A stretch of DNA of 64,000 bases from Bimuria novae-zelandiae CBS 107.79 (GCA_010015655.1 ML976730.1:60218-124217), one strand, 5' to 3'; counted from the first letter of the stretch, positions 1 through 12,101 are shown. A program made the numbers and translations. The notes: generated from the sequence alone by a model not told the origin.

Positions 1-1019
1 TGTCGCGAAATGGAACATGACATTGATGCTCTCGAGGTTAGGCCAGACAGGCGTTCTTGCGGTTTCGTCCGTTGGCCAGAGCAACGTCTCGTCTGCCATA
101 ACGCAGAGTTTCATTCTGCGAAGTTGATATGATAGAAGGCGAAGTCTAGTACTGAACGGATCGAAAGCTGCGGGTTTGACGAGATTTGGGAAGCTTCGAC
201 GCTGATCTATGCCTGTTGCATGATCAAGCGGATAGAGGAAGTCTAGATCGACCTCACGTAAAGAAGAGAAGGCAACCGTGGCGAGCGATTTTCCGAAGTC
301 GTGACGAGAATCTCTACGGGGTCCGGCCCAATCGCGTGTGATGTGCCGCAAGCCGATATTCTCGAAGCTACCATACCATTCGTCACCACCAAGCTTGCAC
401 TCAAGTGATTCCAATCACGGAAGCTTGCTAGAAAGATCCAAAAGAATGTGAAGGTCGAGCTTTCGCAGTGCCGGTTGCGGACCGTCGGGATGGAACTCCT
501 GCTCTGGGGCGATCACAGTAAGCCGTTGTATTGATCGAAGGCTAGGAAGTGTCGAAGGCTAGAGCAGATGGACGCGCCAGCTGACGAAAGCGTCGTGGAG
601 GCTGAACTCTGCATAATTTATAGACCTTGTGGGTGTATCAATCGACGGATGAATCCTCCCTGTGCTGCAAGCGTTGTCTAACCGAGATTCCAAGGCCTTT
701 ACTGTCGAGTGAATTCTCTATCCAAAGATTCTAGCTCTTCTGCTGACTCCAGACAGCGTGCATCTTCATCGTCGTTGGAATCAAGTGCAGAGGATCTAGT
801 GCTGTAGTGTAAATACCAAAGGTAGCTGAACCTGCGGCTGCTGTATATATCCACGAATTTGTTGGCATTGTTTTCGGTTAAATTGTAGCTTTGAAAGGCC
901 CTAGAGTATTGCTCGGCTGCGTATTGGAAGTGACGAGAAAGAAACAGGGTGTTCTTGAGGTCTTCGCGGCTAAGGTAGCTGGTGATATGGTCAACCAGCT
1001 CCTGTGGAAGGTTGTTCAT
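1..1019 (-). pseudogene. F-box protein gene, decayed, runs off the left edge
   Basis: An F-box motif opens the protein (NNLPQELVDHITSYLSREDL, residues 2-21), the module that binds Skp1 in SCF ubiquitin ligases. The first in-frame ATG is at 1019; the frame upstream has none. Exon 1 (703-1019) joins exon 2 (1-655) through a 47-bp intron at 656-702 (GTAAAG..GAG) that keeps frame. Exon 2 reads as a continuous leucine-rich tail of the kind common in fungal F-box proteins, but it carries two in-frame stops, TAG at 559-561 and TGA at 415-417. Flanking sequence stays protein-like in the same frame, so these look like nonsense mutations, not gene ends. The 3' end lies outside the window. Substrate unknown. 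Confidence 0.7.
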
Positions 1020-1854
1020 GACGAAGCGGGACTTGTCCAACACGCCTTGAGCGTATTCGTACTGGATGGACAGTCCAGTCTTGAAGAAAGCAGTGAGAGC
1101 AAACCAAGGCTTTGTGAGTTGCGCGTCCACCGTAATGTGCTACCTGCGCTTGTGGGCTAAAGAATATTATGGAATAATAATCCTTAGAACGTTTGTGAAA
1201 CAAGGTGAGTGCGAGTAATTCAGGAAGTTCGATGTAATCTAGATGTAGAATGAGAGGACAAAGAAGAGAGTCGCAGTTGGCGCGGACCTAAAAGGTACGG
1301 TCGGGAAATAAGCGTCAGCACCAAGTAGGGGCTAGCGCAGTTATATCTAGTGCTGTGAATCCAACCTATGGGGGCAAACACCCACTCAATCAAGTCAAAT
1401 GCCAGCAAAACGCAAAGTTTCTACTGACGAGTTTCCTAAACACGCACAGTTTCGAGACACCCAAGCCACCCCTATATCGCTTGCATGAGGTCAAAAGATA
1501 CACCAGATAATCCTTTGGAAGATTACATGTAGTTGCCAATTGAAGTGTCTTTTAGAAGCATTTTAGCCCAAAGTAAACGGCCTAAACTACATAATATAAG
1601 CTACCACTTGCCAACTATATATATTTACGTCCAGTAGACTAACGCGCGAGTAGCCCCTCATAAGATACGACCTTTTAGATATTAATACAATAGATATCTA
1701 CAAAAAGATCCGCCCTCAAAGATTTTTAAGGCTTTCTTTTATTTGTTTTGAACGACCTGAATGGATCATGCGAAGTAAGCCTACTATAATGGCCTAATGT
1801 AATTGGGCGATCACTACCTACTTTTTGCACATTGTCCTCCCTGATAATGGCCTA
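1020..1854. other. intergenic, AT-rich, no gene seen
   Basis: Upstream of the F-box pseudogene and left of a transposon. Short open frames on both strands lack ATG starts or any recognisable motif. From about 1500 the sequence becomes AT-rich, grading into the transposon island. Confidence 0.5.
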
Positions 1855-2231
1855 TAACGTGTTTTATCACTCAGCGGCGCACATCAGTCAGTGGCGCACC
1901 CCACCAGAATCGCAACGCGCCTTCCACCGCGCCCGCCATGCCTACAACGCAGCGCGCCCAGCAGGCCTAGAAAGAGGGCAGACTTGCTCTCTTAAAGCAG
2001 GCCTTTTAAATAAAGCAAATTTTAAGCCGCTAAAGGGCTGCCGCTGTATACAGCGTCTTAGAAATAACTTTTTATTAACGTGTTAATAGCGCTCTCTTAT
2101 AAGCTATAGCTAACGCCTAGAAACGTAAGCTATAGCTATCTAAGGAGTAAGCACTTATTAAGTAGATTTTTAACCTTAACTAACGCGGATTTCTACCCTA
2201 AATTATTAATATATAATAAATAGCTAATACT

Positions 2232-2650
2232 TGTTAAGATCTGAACATGTATGGAACAAGGAGGGCCAACGGGCCTCCAGTGGGGGTGACACTCGGCGGG
2301 GTCGCGTAACCGAGGTCACGTGACAACACCATCCAGCCAAGACTCACCAGCCATGGATGGCGATACCGTCCATGGATGGCAACGGTATCTTGGATGGTAT
2401 GAATTCCTTATGTATATAACGGAACACAAATACCTTTATAGTATGTGTGTTCAACCTGTTTATTAATCTATCGTTTAGATCTGAATAAGCAACCTTGTTA
2501 ATTTAATTATGCTATACCTATCTTTAATACTAACGCCCTAGTGACAAGCGCAAGCTATCACTACAACCCTCTCTTATCCTACTATAGTATTCCTGTCCAA
2601 GAACTAACCTTAGCCCTTTAGGGACTAGCTACCCCTTTAGGATCTTAACA
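2232..2650 (+). repeat. solo LTR, copy A, with 5-bp target duplication ATACT
   Basis: A 419-bp unit begins TGTTAAGATC and ends GATCTTAACA, so it has the TG..CA ends and short inverted termini of an LTR. It is flanked by ATACT at 2227-2231 and again at 2651-2655, an exact 5-bp duplication. A TATA-like stretch (tatgtatataac) lies inside. No internal retrotransposon sequence accompanies it, so it is a solo LTR left by recombination. It sits within the Fot1-type element. Confidence 0.9.
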
Positions 2651-2846
2651 ATACTTTACTTGCTGCCCGTGGCTAAAATCTTCCTTTTTAGCTAGTTAGT
2701 AAGTGCTAGGCGACGCGTTTTATTAACGCCTAACTAGAGCTCTAAATAAAGTAAAATAAGAAGTTTAACTTATAGCGCGCGTAATATAAGGATCTAGTTA
2801 TAATCTACGCATAGTTTAAGCTTATAGAAAAAATATAGTAGTTATA

Positions 2847-3262
2847 TGTTAAGATCCCAAAGAGATAGCTAATCCCTAAGGGGCTAAGGTTGGTTCTCGG
2901 GCAGGAGTACTAGTAGGACGGGAGAGGGTCGTAGTGATAGCTTGCGCTTGTCACTAGGGCGTTAGTATCGAAGGTGTGTACAGCATAATCAAATCAACAA
3001 GGTTGCTTATTCAGATCTAAACAATAGATTAATAAACAGGTTAAACATAATGATAAAAGTCTACCCTCGCGTTCCTATATACATAAGGATTTCTGTACCA
3101 TCTAAGGTCTCGTTGCCATCCATGGCTGGTGTTGCCATCCATGGCTGGTAGGTCTTGGCTGGATGGTACATCACGTGACCTCGGTTGCGCAACCCCACCA
3201 AGTGTCACCCCCGCTAAGGGCCCGTTGGTCCTCCGCGTCCCATACATGTTCAGATCCTAACA
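2847..3262 (-). repeat. solo LTR, copy B (inverted), with 5-bp target duplication TTATA
   Basis: A 416-bp unit is the reverse complement of the LTR at 2232-2650 with scattered differences. Read on the minus strand it runs TGTTAGGATC to GATCTTAACA. It is flanked by TTATA at 2842-2846 and 3263-3267, an exact 5-bp duplication independent of copy A, so this was a separate insertion and not one half of a palindrome. A 196-bp spacer of host transposon separates the copies. Confidence 0.9.
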
Positions 3263-3616
3263 TTATATAGCATAGCTAATATAAATATCTATAACTTTAA
3301 TAAGACTAGCTTTGTAATAGGCGTCGCAGCAACGTTAAAAGTTATTATAAGCTCTAATAGAGTTAGCTAAGTAATTATTATCTAGCCTAGTAATTATAAG
3401 TAGGTTATAATAATTAAGGAGGTTAACGTAACTAAGTAGGTAATCCCGCCCTTTATTATCCTTATAGCTAAGCTTTACTAAGCTAGCTAGTATTAAGCCT
3501 TACCTGCTAACTAGATAATCGCTATTAGTAATAATAGCTAAATAACTAATAAGCTTAGCTTTACCTAGCTTTAGTACTTTAATAGCTATATAAGGTCGCG
3601 TATAGCCGGCACCCAT

Positions 3617-4006
3617 CGACTCCTTATCCTTAATAGCTATAGCAGCCACGCAACGCTAGAGTTCGACAAGTACTGCGCAGAGAATAGTATTATTACGCTC
3701 TGTATGCCGCCTCATACCTCGCACCTGCTCCAGCCACTTGACGTTGGCTGTTTCTCGCCTCTGAAGACTGCGTACGGGCGCCAGGTCCAGGAGCTCGCGC
3801 GACAAGGCGTCTTCCACGTCGACAAGGAGGACTTCCTACAGATATACCCAGGCATCCGAGAGATAGTCCTTACAGAGAAGAATATCCAGGCTGGCTTCCG
3901 GGCGACAGGGCTCGTCCCGTTCTGTCCAGATCGCGTCCTGTCGTCGCTCACGGTGGTCAGGACGCCGTCCCCGCCAGCGACGGTAGCTAACGCTAAGGCC
4001 GTATAG
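3617..4006 (+). pseudogene. C-terminal remnant of Fot1/Pogo-type transposase (DDE_1)
   Basis: The readable frame 3617-4006 begins within the RLLILNSYSSH block, equivalent to the RLLILDGHGSH block that carries the second catalytic Asp in DDE_1 transposases. It continues through the family's MPPHTSHLLQPLDVGCFSPL motif, where the PPHTSHLLQPLDV core is diagnostic. The usual D-G-H is N-S-Y here, so the catalytic Asp is lost (GAT to AAT fits RIP). Upstream sequence is stop-rich. It is the dead transposase of the element at 1857-4533. Confidence 0.85.
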
Positions 4007-4535
4007 ACGCTAGAGACGCTGTCTATAGTTAATTAGCTTTAGTAGTAAGCTTAATATATATAGGACTAAGTTTATTATTAATTATAAAGCCCTACTACTT
4101 AAGCTATCTGCTAGCTTGCTAAAGCATGTTAACATTCTATATAGTAAACTATAATACTTATAGCTAAGGTTATAAAACTTTAGTAGGCTCTTAAGCGCCG
4201 CGAGCGTAAGTAGTAGTAGCGTTGCTAGTATATTGCCCGCGGGGGAGCTCTACAGGCTAAGCAGGGCCAGCTACTTGCTATAGAGGCGGAAAATGCGGAG
4301 CAGGAGGTAGCTCGCTAGGATGCCCAGCCCGCGCGCCAGCGCGCACCACCAACGTGTTTAAAGTGCTATATTTAAGGCTATAAGATAACTTAATGCAAGA
4401 CTATTTAAAGATCCTATATATATATTTATAGTATAATTAATTCTATTATTATAGCGCGATCCGTTAAAAAGTCGCGTCGATTCTGGTGGGGTGCGCCACT
4501 GACTGATGTGCGCCGCTGAGTGATAAAACACGTTA

Positions 4536-5105
4536 GTAACTATTGTACCTTCTCTCCACAGCGACCCATGTCTCTCAACCTTAACTCTTATGTTGGATTA
4601 TTAACGTGGACGCAGTTTTTTCGTGAAGTAGGCGATAAAGCCCTGCTAGATAGAGTGTGTACCAGAGACGCAAGTCCTCTAATTCTGCCCTCCAGTTACA
4701 CTCTCTAACCACAACTTACAGCCACAACCATACCCTGCAACTACAATCTTGAATAAACACCCCCATTTCTCCTCACGAAACCATGCCTAATCCTCTTGTT
4801 TCACCACGCAATAACGAGGCTCCAGCAACATCTCCTGCTCCCCTCACACAAACATCCCGCATCGCCTCACACATTCACCACGCAATAACATTAGCAACAC
4901 ATCCTTAGCACGAACCCGAACCAGTTTATTGCATTTACCCTACCACTCTCTTCTACCCCTCATCACCATGGAAAGCCGAAACTTACCCAAACGCCGATTC
5001 CAATGCAGTGCCGAACAATGCTGAACGATAACGCCATAAAAACGCCATGCAATCGTACAAACACACATGCCATAGATACATCAACCAGTATGAGAAGAGA
5101 CTAGG
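4536..5105. other. intergenic, no gene seen
   Basis: Normal base composition returns outside the transposon. The stretch lies downstream of the aspartic protease gene and probably includes its 3' UTR. No motif-bearing frame was found on either strand. Confidence 0.5.
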
Positions 5106-6784
5106 TCACATGAACAGAGATAACGAAGCGATGCCAAAAGTAATGCACAATGCAAACAAGGATGTAGAGACATTGGCCGCGAGACCAGGCTGACCCAGCG
5201 CCGACGCAGTCGGGTCCGCGGCGGCGTTCTGACCAGCAGGCGACGACGGCATCGCTTCAGTGCTCGGCGGGAGCAACGCACCCGGATCGGGACTAGACGC
5301 CGGTGCCGGTGTCGGTGTCGAAGTTGAACTCGCGGAGTCTATATAGATAGATTAGTACACCACTATGGCACAGAAAATGGAGAGTTGACGTACTGCTCGT
5401 CCCCGTTGCCGTTGCGGATGCAGAGGCACTTGCTGAAGACGAAGACGAAGTCGAAGACGACGAAGAGCTGCCGTCGTCGCCACCACTGTTGGTTCCAAAT
5501 CCAACCCGATTCTTCTCCAAATCAAACGCCGCATACACATTTTTCAGAAACACATCGCCAAGCAGCCACTGATCATCGCCGAAAGTCTGGCGCGCGAAGA
5601 TATTACTCCTACATCCCTCCTCGGTGGTTCCACCAACCCAGTCTTTCGGATCAACCCCATACACCTGCTCTCCGAATTTTATCTGCAGAAAGGTGGTGGT
5701 GGAGCAGGGAACGCTGAAGGTTTCGCCGTCGCGCTGCGCGCCGTCGATGAGCGCATGCAGCGCGTCCGCGTCGTCCTCCGGGAGGAACACGAACGAGGTG
5801 CCGGTATCTATGATCGCGGATTTTCCGGTAAGGCCCGTCATGGAAGCGTCGGTGCCGGCGTCGGAGATGGCGAGTTCCCAGAACCCGGCGTCGTTATCCA
5901 ATGCAGGATACCAGCTTATATCCCCAGAATACCGGTCTTCGTTTACGCTGCCGAGGGTGAGTTCGCCGTCATTCAATCCGTCTGCGGCACGACTGAGATG
6001 CAGGCCGTACAGCTTTGACGAAATGAGCTTGGACGAGAAGAGCGTGTCGATGAGTTGCGGTGTCCCGAGCGTACTTGCTTGCTCGCCTTTGCCGAGCCCG
6101 AGGATGCCGTCCATGGGGTATGCGTTGAATTCTTGAGAGACGTTGGTAGCGAGACCGAACGTGAGGGATGTGGAGAGGCTGCCAATGTGGATGGTGTCGG
6201 TGGCGGTGGTGCCACTGACGGAGCCGGTGCCGTAGGTTATCGAGAAGGTTTTGCTGTCTGTCTGTTCCACATCACATCAGCATGTTCTCTCTGCGATTCC
6301 TCTGGTGCAGATTGAGAGGGTAGGGAAGAAGGGGTTGAAGTACCTTCAGCGTATCCGAGTCCCCTTCTCCAAACGTATTATGCCGCCCACAGGCCTCGCT
6401 CTCACACTCCTGCCCCATAACCCATGTATTACTCGCCGCTGAGTCGAGCAGCAAATGGTACTCCTCTTTTGAGTTTCCAATTGTGACTGCACCCATGTAG
6501 CTTATATCCGAACCGTCTTGGTCTACGGCTACGCTGTTGTCCTGCTTCGGGTCGGCGCTGTTCACGATACCATACTTGTTCTCGCGCGGGCGTAGCGGCA
6601 CGCGTCGTAAAGGCAACGTGAGCGATCGTTGAGGCGTACCTCTCGCAATGGTATTGGAAGCTTTCGCATCCGAAGTGGCTCGTCGCGTCTGCCCAGTCTT
6701 CCCGTCGTGCTTCGGTTCGTAGGGATAAAACGCGCTCGCGAGCGGTAATAACGCGGCTGCCGTGGTCCATGTCGTCCAATACAT
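5106..6784 (-). CDS. GPI-anchored aspartic protease (family A1, yapsin/CtsD-like)
   Basis: Three exons, 6344-6784, 5394-6261 and 5106-5338, give 513 residues. Introns are 6262-6343 and 5339-5393; the second has a TACTAAT branch site and restores a C-terminus otherwise hidden in another frame. The ATG at 6784 is the first in frame and starts a signal peptide (MYWTTWTTAAALLPLASA). The two aspartate lobes are visible: LLLDSAASNTW (Asp about 114) and IIDTGTSFVF (Asp about 299). The first motif is D-S-A instead of the canonical D-T-G. After the catalytic domain comes a long Ser/Thr/Ala/Pro stalk and a hydrophobic tail ending LSLFM, which fits a GPI-anchor signal. The enzyme should sit on the plasma membrane or cell wall and cleave secreted or wall proteins. 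Which exact clade it belongs to is inference. Confidence 0.88.
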
Positions 6785-7618
6785 TATATGCAGCACAGTA
6801 TTATCCGTCTACTACTTCCTTCTTCCCAAGCCCAATGAATTACGCGATCGTAACAAATACAATGCGAAAAAGATGGCGGGTGCAATCAATCAAGACGACC
6901 CGACGATGCGTGTTGAACTGCGACAACGACTGTTTGCGGAAACCAACAATTGTACAAAATGTACACAGAGCGAAGGAGAAGAGTGAACCTCAAGCGGAGT
7001 ACTGATCTGCAAGAGGATCAGTCATTAATTACGCGATGTCCGTCGATGTCCGTGTACCCACTTACCTTCGCACCCACTGCATTCACTCACAGTCCCTCGC
7101 ACAAGTCTCTCTTAAGCCGGATAAAAATCAAAGACAGATTCGCGGACAGAAGATGCAAACAGGAGGCACAAAGCCACTAGATAAAGGAGAGATTCACATA
7201 GCGCCTGGCGCCGTCCTCGCCTTGCATGCGAGGTGCATGCGCATCTCCAGATTGCCATCTGCGACGGTGGCTTGATGTTGAGCGGGTGGGGTTCGCGTAG
7301 TGGCCCCTGAGTGGCCGTTCCGGGGCTTCTGGATCTGATCCGGTGGTCTGTGAAACGACCTCAGTTCCTTTGACAGGACGAATGACGCCGTCAAGACTCT
7401 CCTCTCGCATTTTATTATCACATTGAGATATCTCTAAACGGTTAAGAGAGTGTGGTCATGAGCTTCAGGGGTAGCTTCAGGGTATCTGGGATGGATGCAT
7501 GCGAGTAAGGGGTGGGTAGATCTGCAGGGGTTCCCGTTCCCAACCAACGCTATCGATCGCTATCGTTATCGTCGGGGTATCCACCGTCGACGCCCACGCA
7601 AGGACTCTCCCTCCAACG
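6785..7618. other. intergenic between aspartic protease and CCZ1
   Basis: It holds the protease promoter at the left and the CCZ1 3' flank at the right. Overlapping short frames on both strands show no domain, and none was accepted. Confidence 0.5.
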
Positions 7619-10225
7619 TCATCTATTCAAGCTCAGTAAGCCCTCGATATACCTCCTCGCATCAATCCCGATACCCTCTGCCAACCCTTTCGGTCCCCAT
7701 CCTGCGGCCGCACCACCCGTCTTATCTCCCACAGGCTTCCACATGCCCATGCCCATACCGCTGGCAAACCTCCCCCCGGAGCTCTTTACAGCCGCAGAAG
7801 GAGCGTCGCGCGCACGCCGAATCAGAAAAGCCTCGCGCAGCTGATTCGTGAGGAACTCGGTTTGCTCCTGGTCCGGCTGGCCTTCTTTGACCGAGGGCGG
7901 CAAGCGCATCCAGACGACCCACCAGCTGCGGCTTGTTTTGCAGGTGCGTTCTATTTCAGAGAGTGTGCGGCGCGTGCTGGTTACCGTGGCGATGATTTGG
8001 GTGTGCACGTTCAGGGCTTCGACTCTGCTCCATCCTGCTGTCGCTGCATCGCTGCCTAAGCCTTCGGCGATGAGCGTTCCAGGGTCTGGGATGTTGGGTA
8101 TGCTCGAGTGTACAGTGAGGGTCCGAGGGTCGTAGACGAGGTCGTAGATTGGTTGGGCGATCGTTTCGGGGCCTTTTTGCGAGGATATGGTCGTGTAGGG
8201 ATTTGAGGACGAGGAGATGCGGGCCGCGACCTTATCGGGCGACGTGCTGTTTGTCAAGGGGCGATGCAAAGGCGAGAAGTAAGTATGCAGATTTCGGTAG
8301 AACGTAGCCATTGTTAGTGACTCTGTGCCGTGGCTGAACAAGAAGGTGTAGATGAAGGGTCGATGCTAGAATTACGGTAAGCACAAGCCTTGAATGCTCT
8401 GACCTTGTAGTACATACCACGTAGATCACAGGGCGAAGTCTTCTCAGCCTAGAAGTAGGAACTTTGAAGCTAAGTTCTTTTTCGTACTGTGGTGTATCCT
8501 TTTCTCCTGTGCCAGGGGTCTCAGGGATGCCCGTATCGATCAATTCCACATGCACTGTACGCAGAAGCGTACGGTTGTTCCACTCGCCGTCGCTGTTAGA
8601 GTCATCTGCATCACCATCACCCACGTCGCCCTTCAGACCGATCGCAAAGTATCCCGCGTTCTCCTGCTGGATTTGTGTCTTCAACTTTTCTGCTGCATGG
8701 TCAATGTCTGGTTCGGGATCGACGTGACGCATGGGCGCTTCCTGCGGGGCATTTTCAGTGGATGCATCTTGGGGAGCGGTTTGCTCATCCGCTCCAGCTT
8801 TCTTAGAGCCCCATGCCGTGCCGTAACCCAGAGTTAGATACTTCACCCAGGTTTCAGTATCGCCTAGCGAAGCCAGATACGGCTCTTGTTTATCTGTTGC
8901 CTTTTCCTGTGTTGCATCAACCGTATTCGAGGCTTTGTTGAGTGAAGTCTCTACATTCCTGACGATGTCCGGAGGAATGTTCGGTGGTGGTGCAGGCGCC
9001 CGTTCTGCTACAGGCTCCTTGGGCTTTGGCAGACTGTTCCGCCTCGCTGTTCGAGGAGCTGGCTCACGCGAAGAGGTTGATGGAGGGGGGTTCCTCCTTC
9101 TCCGCCGTCTTCGGTCTGTTGTGGGATTGTCCTTTACACCGTACGCATGGTCACCATAAGAGTATATGGTCTCTACCCAATGTGACATATCTCGCAAGGA
9201 GCGTCTAGTGATAGCACCCACTCCGGAAAACACAATGCCGTCTGCAGCGCTCGGGGTTTGCCCACTCCCGATCCAAGGTTCTGCGTCTGTGATGTCGACC
9301 GGCTCTTTCGAGTTCGCAGCCTTTTTGGGATTCTGCAGGTGCGAAGGTTCACCGAATCGAGACACCATGAAGTCTATGAGGCCGTCCGTCTTTTGAACGA
9401 AGTCTTCCAATACGAGTCGCTCTCCGCTGCCCCACTCTTCTTCGCCCACGCCCATGCCCAGCTCGCCGCCTGCTGCAAGCTTCATGCCATTGTAGATGTC
9501 CACTGCAGGGCTGCCGTGAAGGAGCACGTCCCAGTTGTTCGCAAAACGCGACCAGTAACGATCTAGAATGTTGCAGAACTTCGCACGGTGGTGCTTCTGA
9601 AGCATGGCCCGGAGGGGTATACCATGGTGGAGGAGGAAGACGTTGTGTGCGCGCACGAGCTGTTGTATCAGGAGCTCCGGAGGGCTCACTTCGCGGGACG
9701 AGTATTCTACGGCGGGCTGAGGAGCGGCATCTATATTTTCAGGTCCTGGCTGGCGGTGCGCGGGCAGTTGTGTAAGGTCAATGAACTGCCTCTGGTCAGA
9801 TGCATTCCCCTACAACCCCTGCGCATACCTACTGCGAGAATCCACCAACCTTCCTCCAGCTCATGCAGAACTATGCGCGACTTGTGCGTCTCTACCGAAT
9901 CTACCGCAGCACCGTTGGAGAAGCTCCTGCCTATTATCAGCCCCGCTTCATCCCATAGCTTGATTAATCTCGAAGCATACCGGGCAAACCCAACCATGCC
10001 CTGCGCCAGGCCAACCTGCCGCAGCTTCTCATTCTCCTGCTCGCGCAGTTCCTCCTCTGCCTGCGTGTTGCTGCCATGAATCTTGGACCGCGCCTTCGCA
10101 GCTTTGGAGTAGTAGAACACGATCTGGTTGTGGAACGTCTCGTCCGACTGTCCAAGTTCAGGGTTGTATATGGCGAGGAAGGAGAGCTGCGCGGGTACAA
10201 CCCTTGGGACGGCGGTCGACGACAT
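7619..10225 (-). CDS. CCZ1: vacuolar fusion protein CCZ1
   Basis: Ccz1 pairs with Mon1 to form the GEF that activates the Rab7/Ypt7 GTPase on late endosomes and vacuoles. Exons 9833-10225, 8418-9785 and 7619-8365 give 835 residues. Introns are 9786-9832 (47 bp) and 8366-8417 (52 bp), and all phases agree. The N-terminal longin-like start is typical: VPAQLSFLAIYNPELGQSDE, then the LAQGMVGFAR and SFSNG..VDSVETHKSRIVLHELEEGWWILA blocks. Mid-protein is a low-complexity Arg/Pro-rich insert with a run of Arg near residue 325. The FIYTFLF..TESLTMATFYRNLH region near the start of the last exon is the conserved C-terminal longin-type module. It is divergent from FMT1 across a 300-bp shared promoter. 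Length fits fungal CCZ1. Confidence 0.92.
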
Positions 10226-10525
10226 TCGTGGTGTCTACGCCCTTGTTCGCGAATCGCAGTGGCAAGGGTATCTTGATGCTATGGGGTCGCCGCGGAGGTG
10301 TCGCGAACTCCGCGAGGGTGCAGTTGCAGACAAAGCAATCTTCCTACCTACGCAATCTCTACTATCGCGTATTTGTAGAGCGCTACATGGCTCCAGCAGC
10401 TCGCCAGCAACGCGCCTCCAGGATGCCGCCAGGAAACTTGTTATGAGTCGGCTGCCAAGCCGAGACCGTAGATCTCCTGCAGCGAGGGTGCCGACTGAAC
10501 ACCCTCACCATCGCGATCCCAAGCC
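10226..10525. promoter_or_regulatory. divergent promoter between CCZ1 and FMT1
   Basis: A 300-bp gap separates the two ATGs, so both core promoters and 5' UTRs lie here. No TATA box stands out, as usual for housekeeping genes. Confidence 0.5.
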
Positions 10526-11611
10526 ATGCTGTGGAGGCTACCTGCCCCTGTCCGCTCCTTTCTCGTGCCTGCATATCGCCGATTCAGCTCAGCTGCCGCG
10601 GTGAGCGTCCCACCGCTGCGAATCCTCTTTTGCGGCTCCGACAACTTCAGCATCGCGTCGCTGTGCGCGTTGACGAGCGCTCAAAAGGAAGTGCCCGGGC
10701 TCATTGAAGACATCCAAGTTGTCCACCGCCCAGCGAAGCCAACGGGACGCGGTCTGAAGCTCCTACGCGAAGGTTGGACCCAACATCGCCGCCGATAGGC
10801 TATAGGAATTGACGAAAGCGCAGTCCCGATCAAACAGGCCGCAGCAGCAGAGCTCTGCGTTAACCATACGATTGACACATTCACAGGCTGGACGCCCCCT
10901 TCCCGCGTCGACCTCATCATCGCCGTGTCTTTCGGCCTCTTCGTCCCACCACGCATCTTAAACTTCGCCAAATACGGCGGTCTCAATGTGCACCCTTCGC
11001 TCCTTCCCGACCTGCGCGGTCCCGCGCCCATACAGCATGCCTTGCTCAAAGGTAGAAAGCACACCGGCGTTTCTGTGCAGACGCTCCACCCAGAAAAGTT
11101 CGACGGGGGAATGATACTGGCTCAGACGCCAGCCCCTGGCATCGCGATCTCAAAGGATGTCGATGCGCACGACTTAACTTCACGGCTGGGTGACGAAGGC
11201 GCAAAGATGCTCGTCGACGTGCTCAAAACAAGAGCATTCGTACCCCCGCTGAAAGACGTTGGCTGGTACAAGGACTCTGGCGGACCGATTGACCACGCTG
11301 GGAAGATCATGAAAGGGGACCAGCAAGTGGACTTCTCCATGATGACGTTGGACCACGCCTTCGCGATCAAGCATGCGATTGGCAATCCGTGGTGCGAGTT
11401 TCCAAGTGGTGAACGGTTCATTTTGAACGAGTTCAGCGAGGCACGGCAGCCTTTCGAGGAAAGCCTGGAAGACGTACCCAAGGTGCGCATGGCATGCGGC
11501 CGTGTGCTACAGATCGACCAGTGCACATTTGCGAGTGGAGCTCTTGGCCGGGGAAACCGCCGCTTGGGAAAAATACTGCAGTCGCAGCGGGGAAGCACGA
11601 TAGTATCCTGA
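10526..11611 (+). CDS. FMT1: mitochondrial methionyl-tRNA formyltransferase
   Basis: The enzyme transfers a formyl group from 10-formyl-THF to initiator Met-tRNA in mitochondria. Exons 10526-10772 and 10824-11611 give 344 residues. The 51-bp intron (10773-10823) has a weak GTTGGA donor but is required for frame and ends CGCAG. Residues 1-25 (MLWRLPAPVRSFLVPAYRRF) are basic and hydroxylated, like a mitochondrial presequence. The LRILFCGSDNFS Rossmann start follows, and NVHPSLLPDLRGPAPIQHAL (about 137-156) is the formyltransferase signature, equivalent to the NVHGSLLPRWRGAAP block of bacterial Fmt. The C-terminal half carries the tRNA-binding OB-like domain. Short for the family but complete. 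Confidence 0.93.
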
Positions 11612-12101
11612 ATAACAAATACAAACCGAATGTATATAATCATCATCAGCTTGTGCTTTCCAGATCTCTGGACTACATGACATGGTCTTAACCATACCGC
11701 ACATGCGGCAATAACGAAGGTCCAGGTAAGCCTTCATTCCATAAACCGTCTTCACAACAAGCAAAGAGCGCCTTTTTAAAAACGACAGAAAAACCACTCG
11801 TGGGCATCAAAACAAAATCACCTCACGGTAGTCCTCTCTCGACGCCACACTAGCTCCTCGCCTGCGAACATACGTTCACCCCTTGGGGCAAACAGGTAAG
11901 ATACCAATAATAATTCGTAGAGATGACAAAGATTCGAATTGATGCGATAGGCTCCGAAAGGTAGTGGTCTCTACAAGATAGTCCTACATTTCGACGCCGT
12001 AGAATCCCTGTATGTGTGCAAACTACCCAGAACGCCACGCTTGACGCGGATGCCTACTAATTATACTAAGAAATGAATGAAGACTGGATTTGAATTGCTC
12101 C
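11612..12101. other. intergenic between convergent FMT1 and PP2C gene
   Basis: The 3' flanks of two convergent genes lie here, with AT-rich patches likely to hold both polyadenylation regions. No coding frame is supported. Confidence 0.5.

Larger units (their letters stand above)
1857..4533 (+). mobile_element. Fot1/Pogo-type DNA transposon with perfect 56-bp TIRs, hosting two solo LTRs
   Basis: Identical 56-bp terminal inverted repeats lie at 1857-1912 and 4478-4533 (outer end ACGTGTTTTATCACTCAGCG), each followed outward by TA (1855-1856, 4534-4535), the Tc1/mariner/Pogo target duplication. The total is 2677 bp. Removing two LTR insertions with their duplications (424 and 421 bp) leaves 1832 bp, close to the usual Fot1 size. 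The transposase frame on the plus strand survives only at its C-terminal end (3617-4006). The rest is RIP-like AT-rich decay, whereas the TIRs are intact. Confidence 0.9.

Noticed and set aside
2232..3262. A single 1-kb inverted-repeat (foldback) element
   Set aside because: Each arm has its own TG..CA ends and its own perfect 5-bp duplication, so they are two separate solo LTRs.
5385..6136. Long plus-strand frames opposite the aspartic protease
   Set aside because: They are antisense shadows of a GC-rich Ser/Ala-coding gene with no motif of their own.
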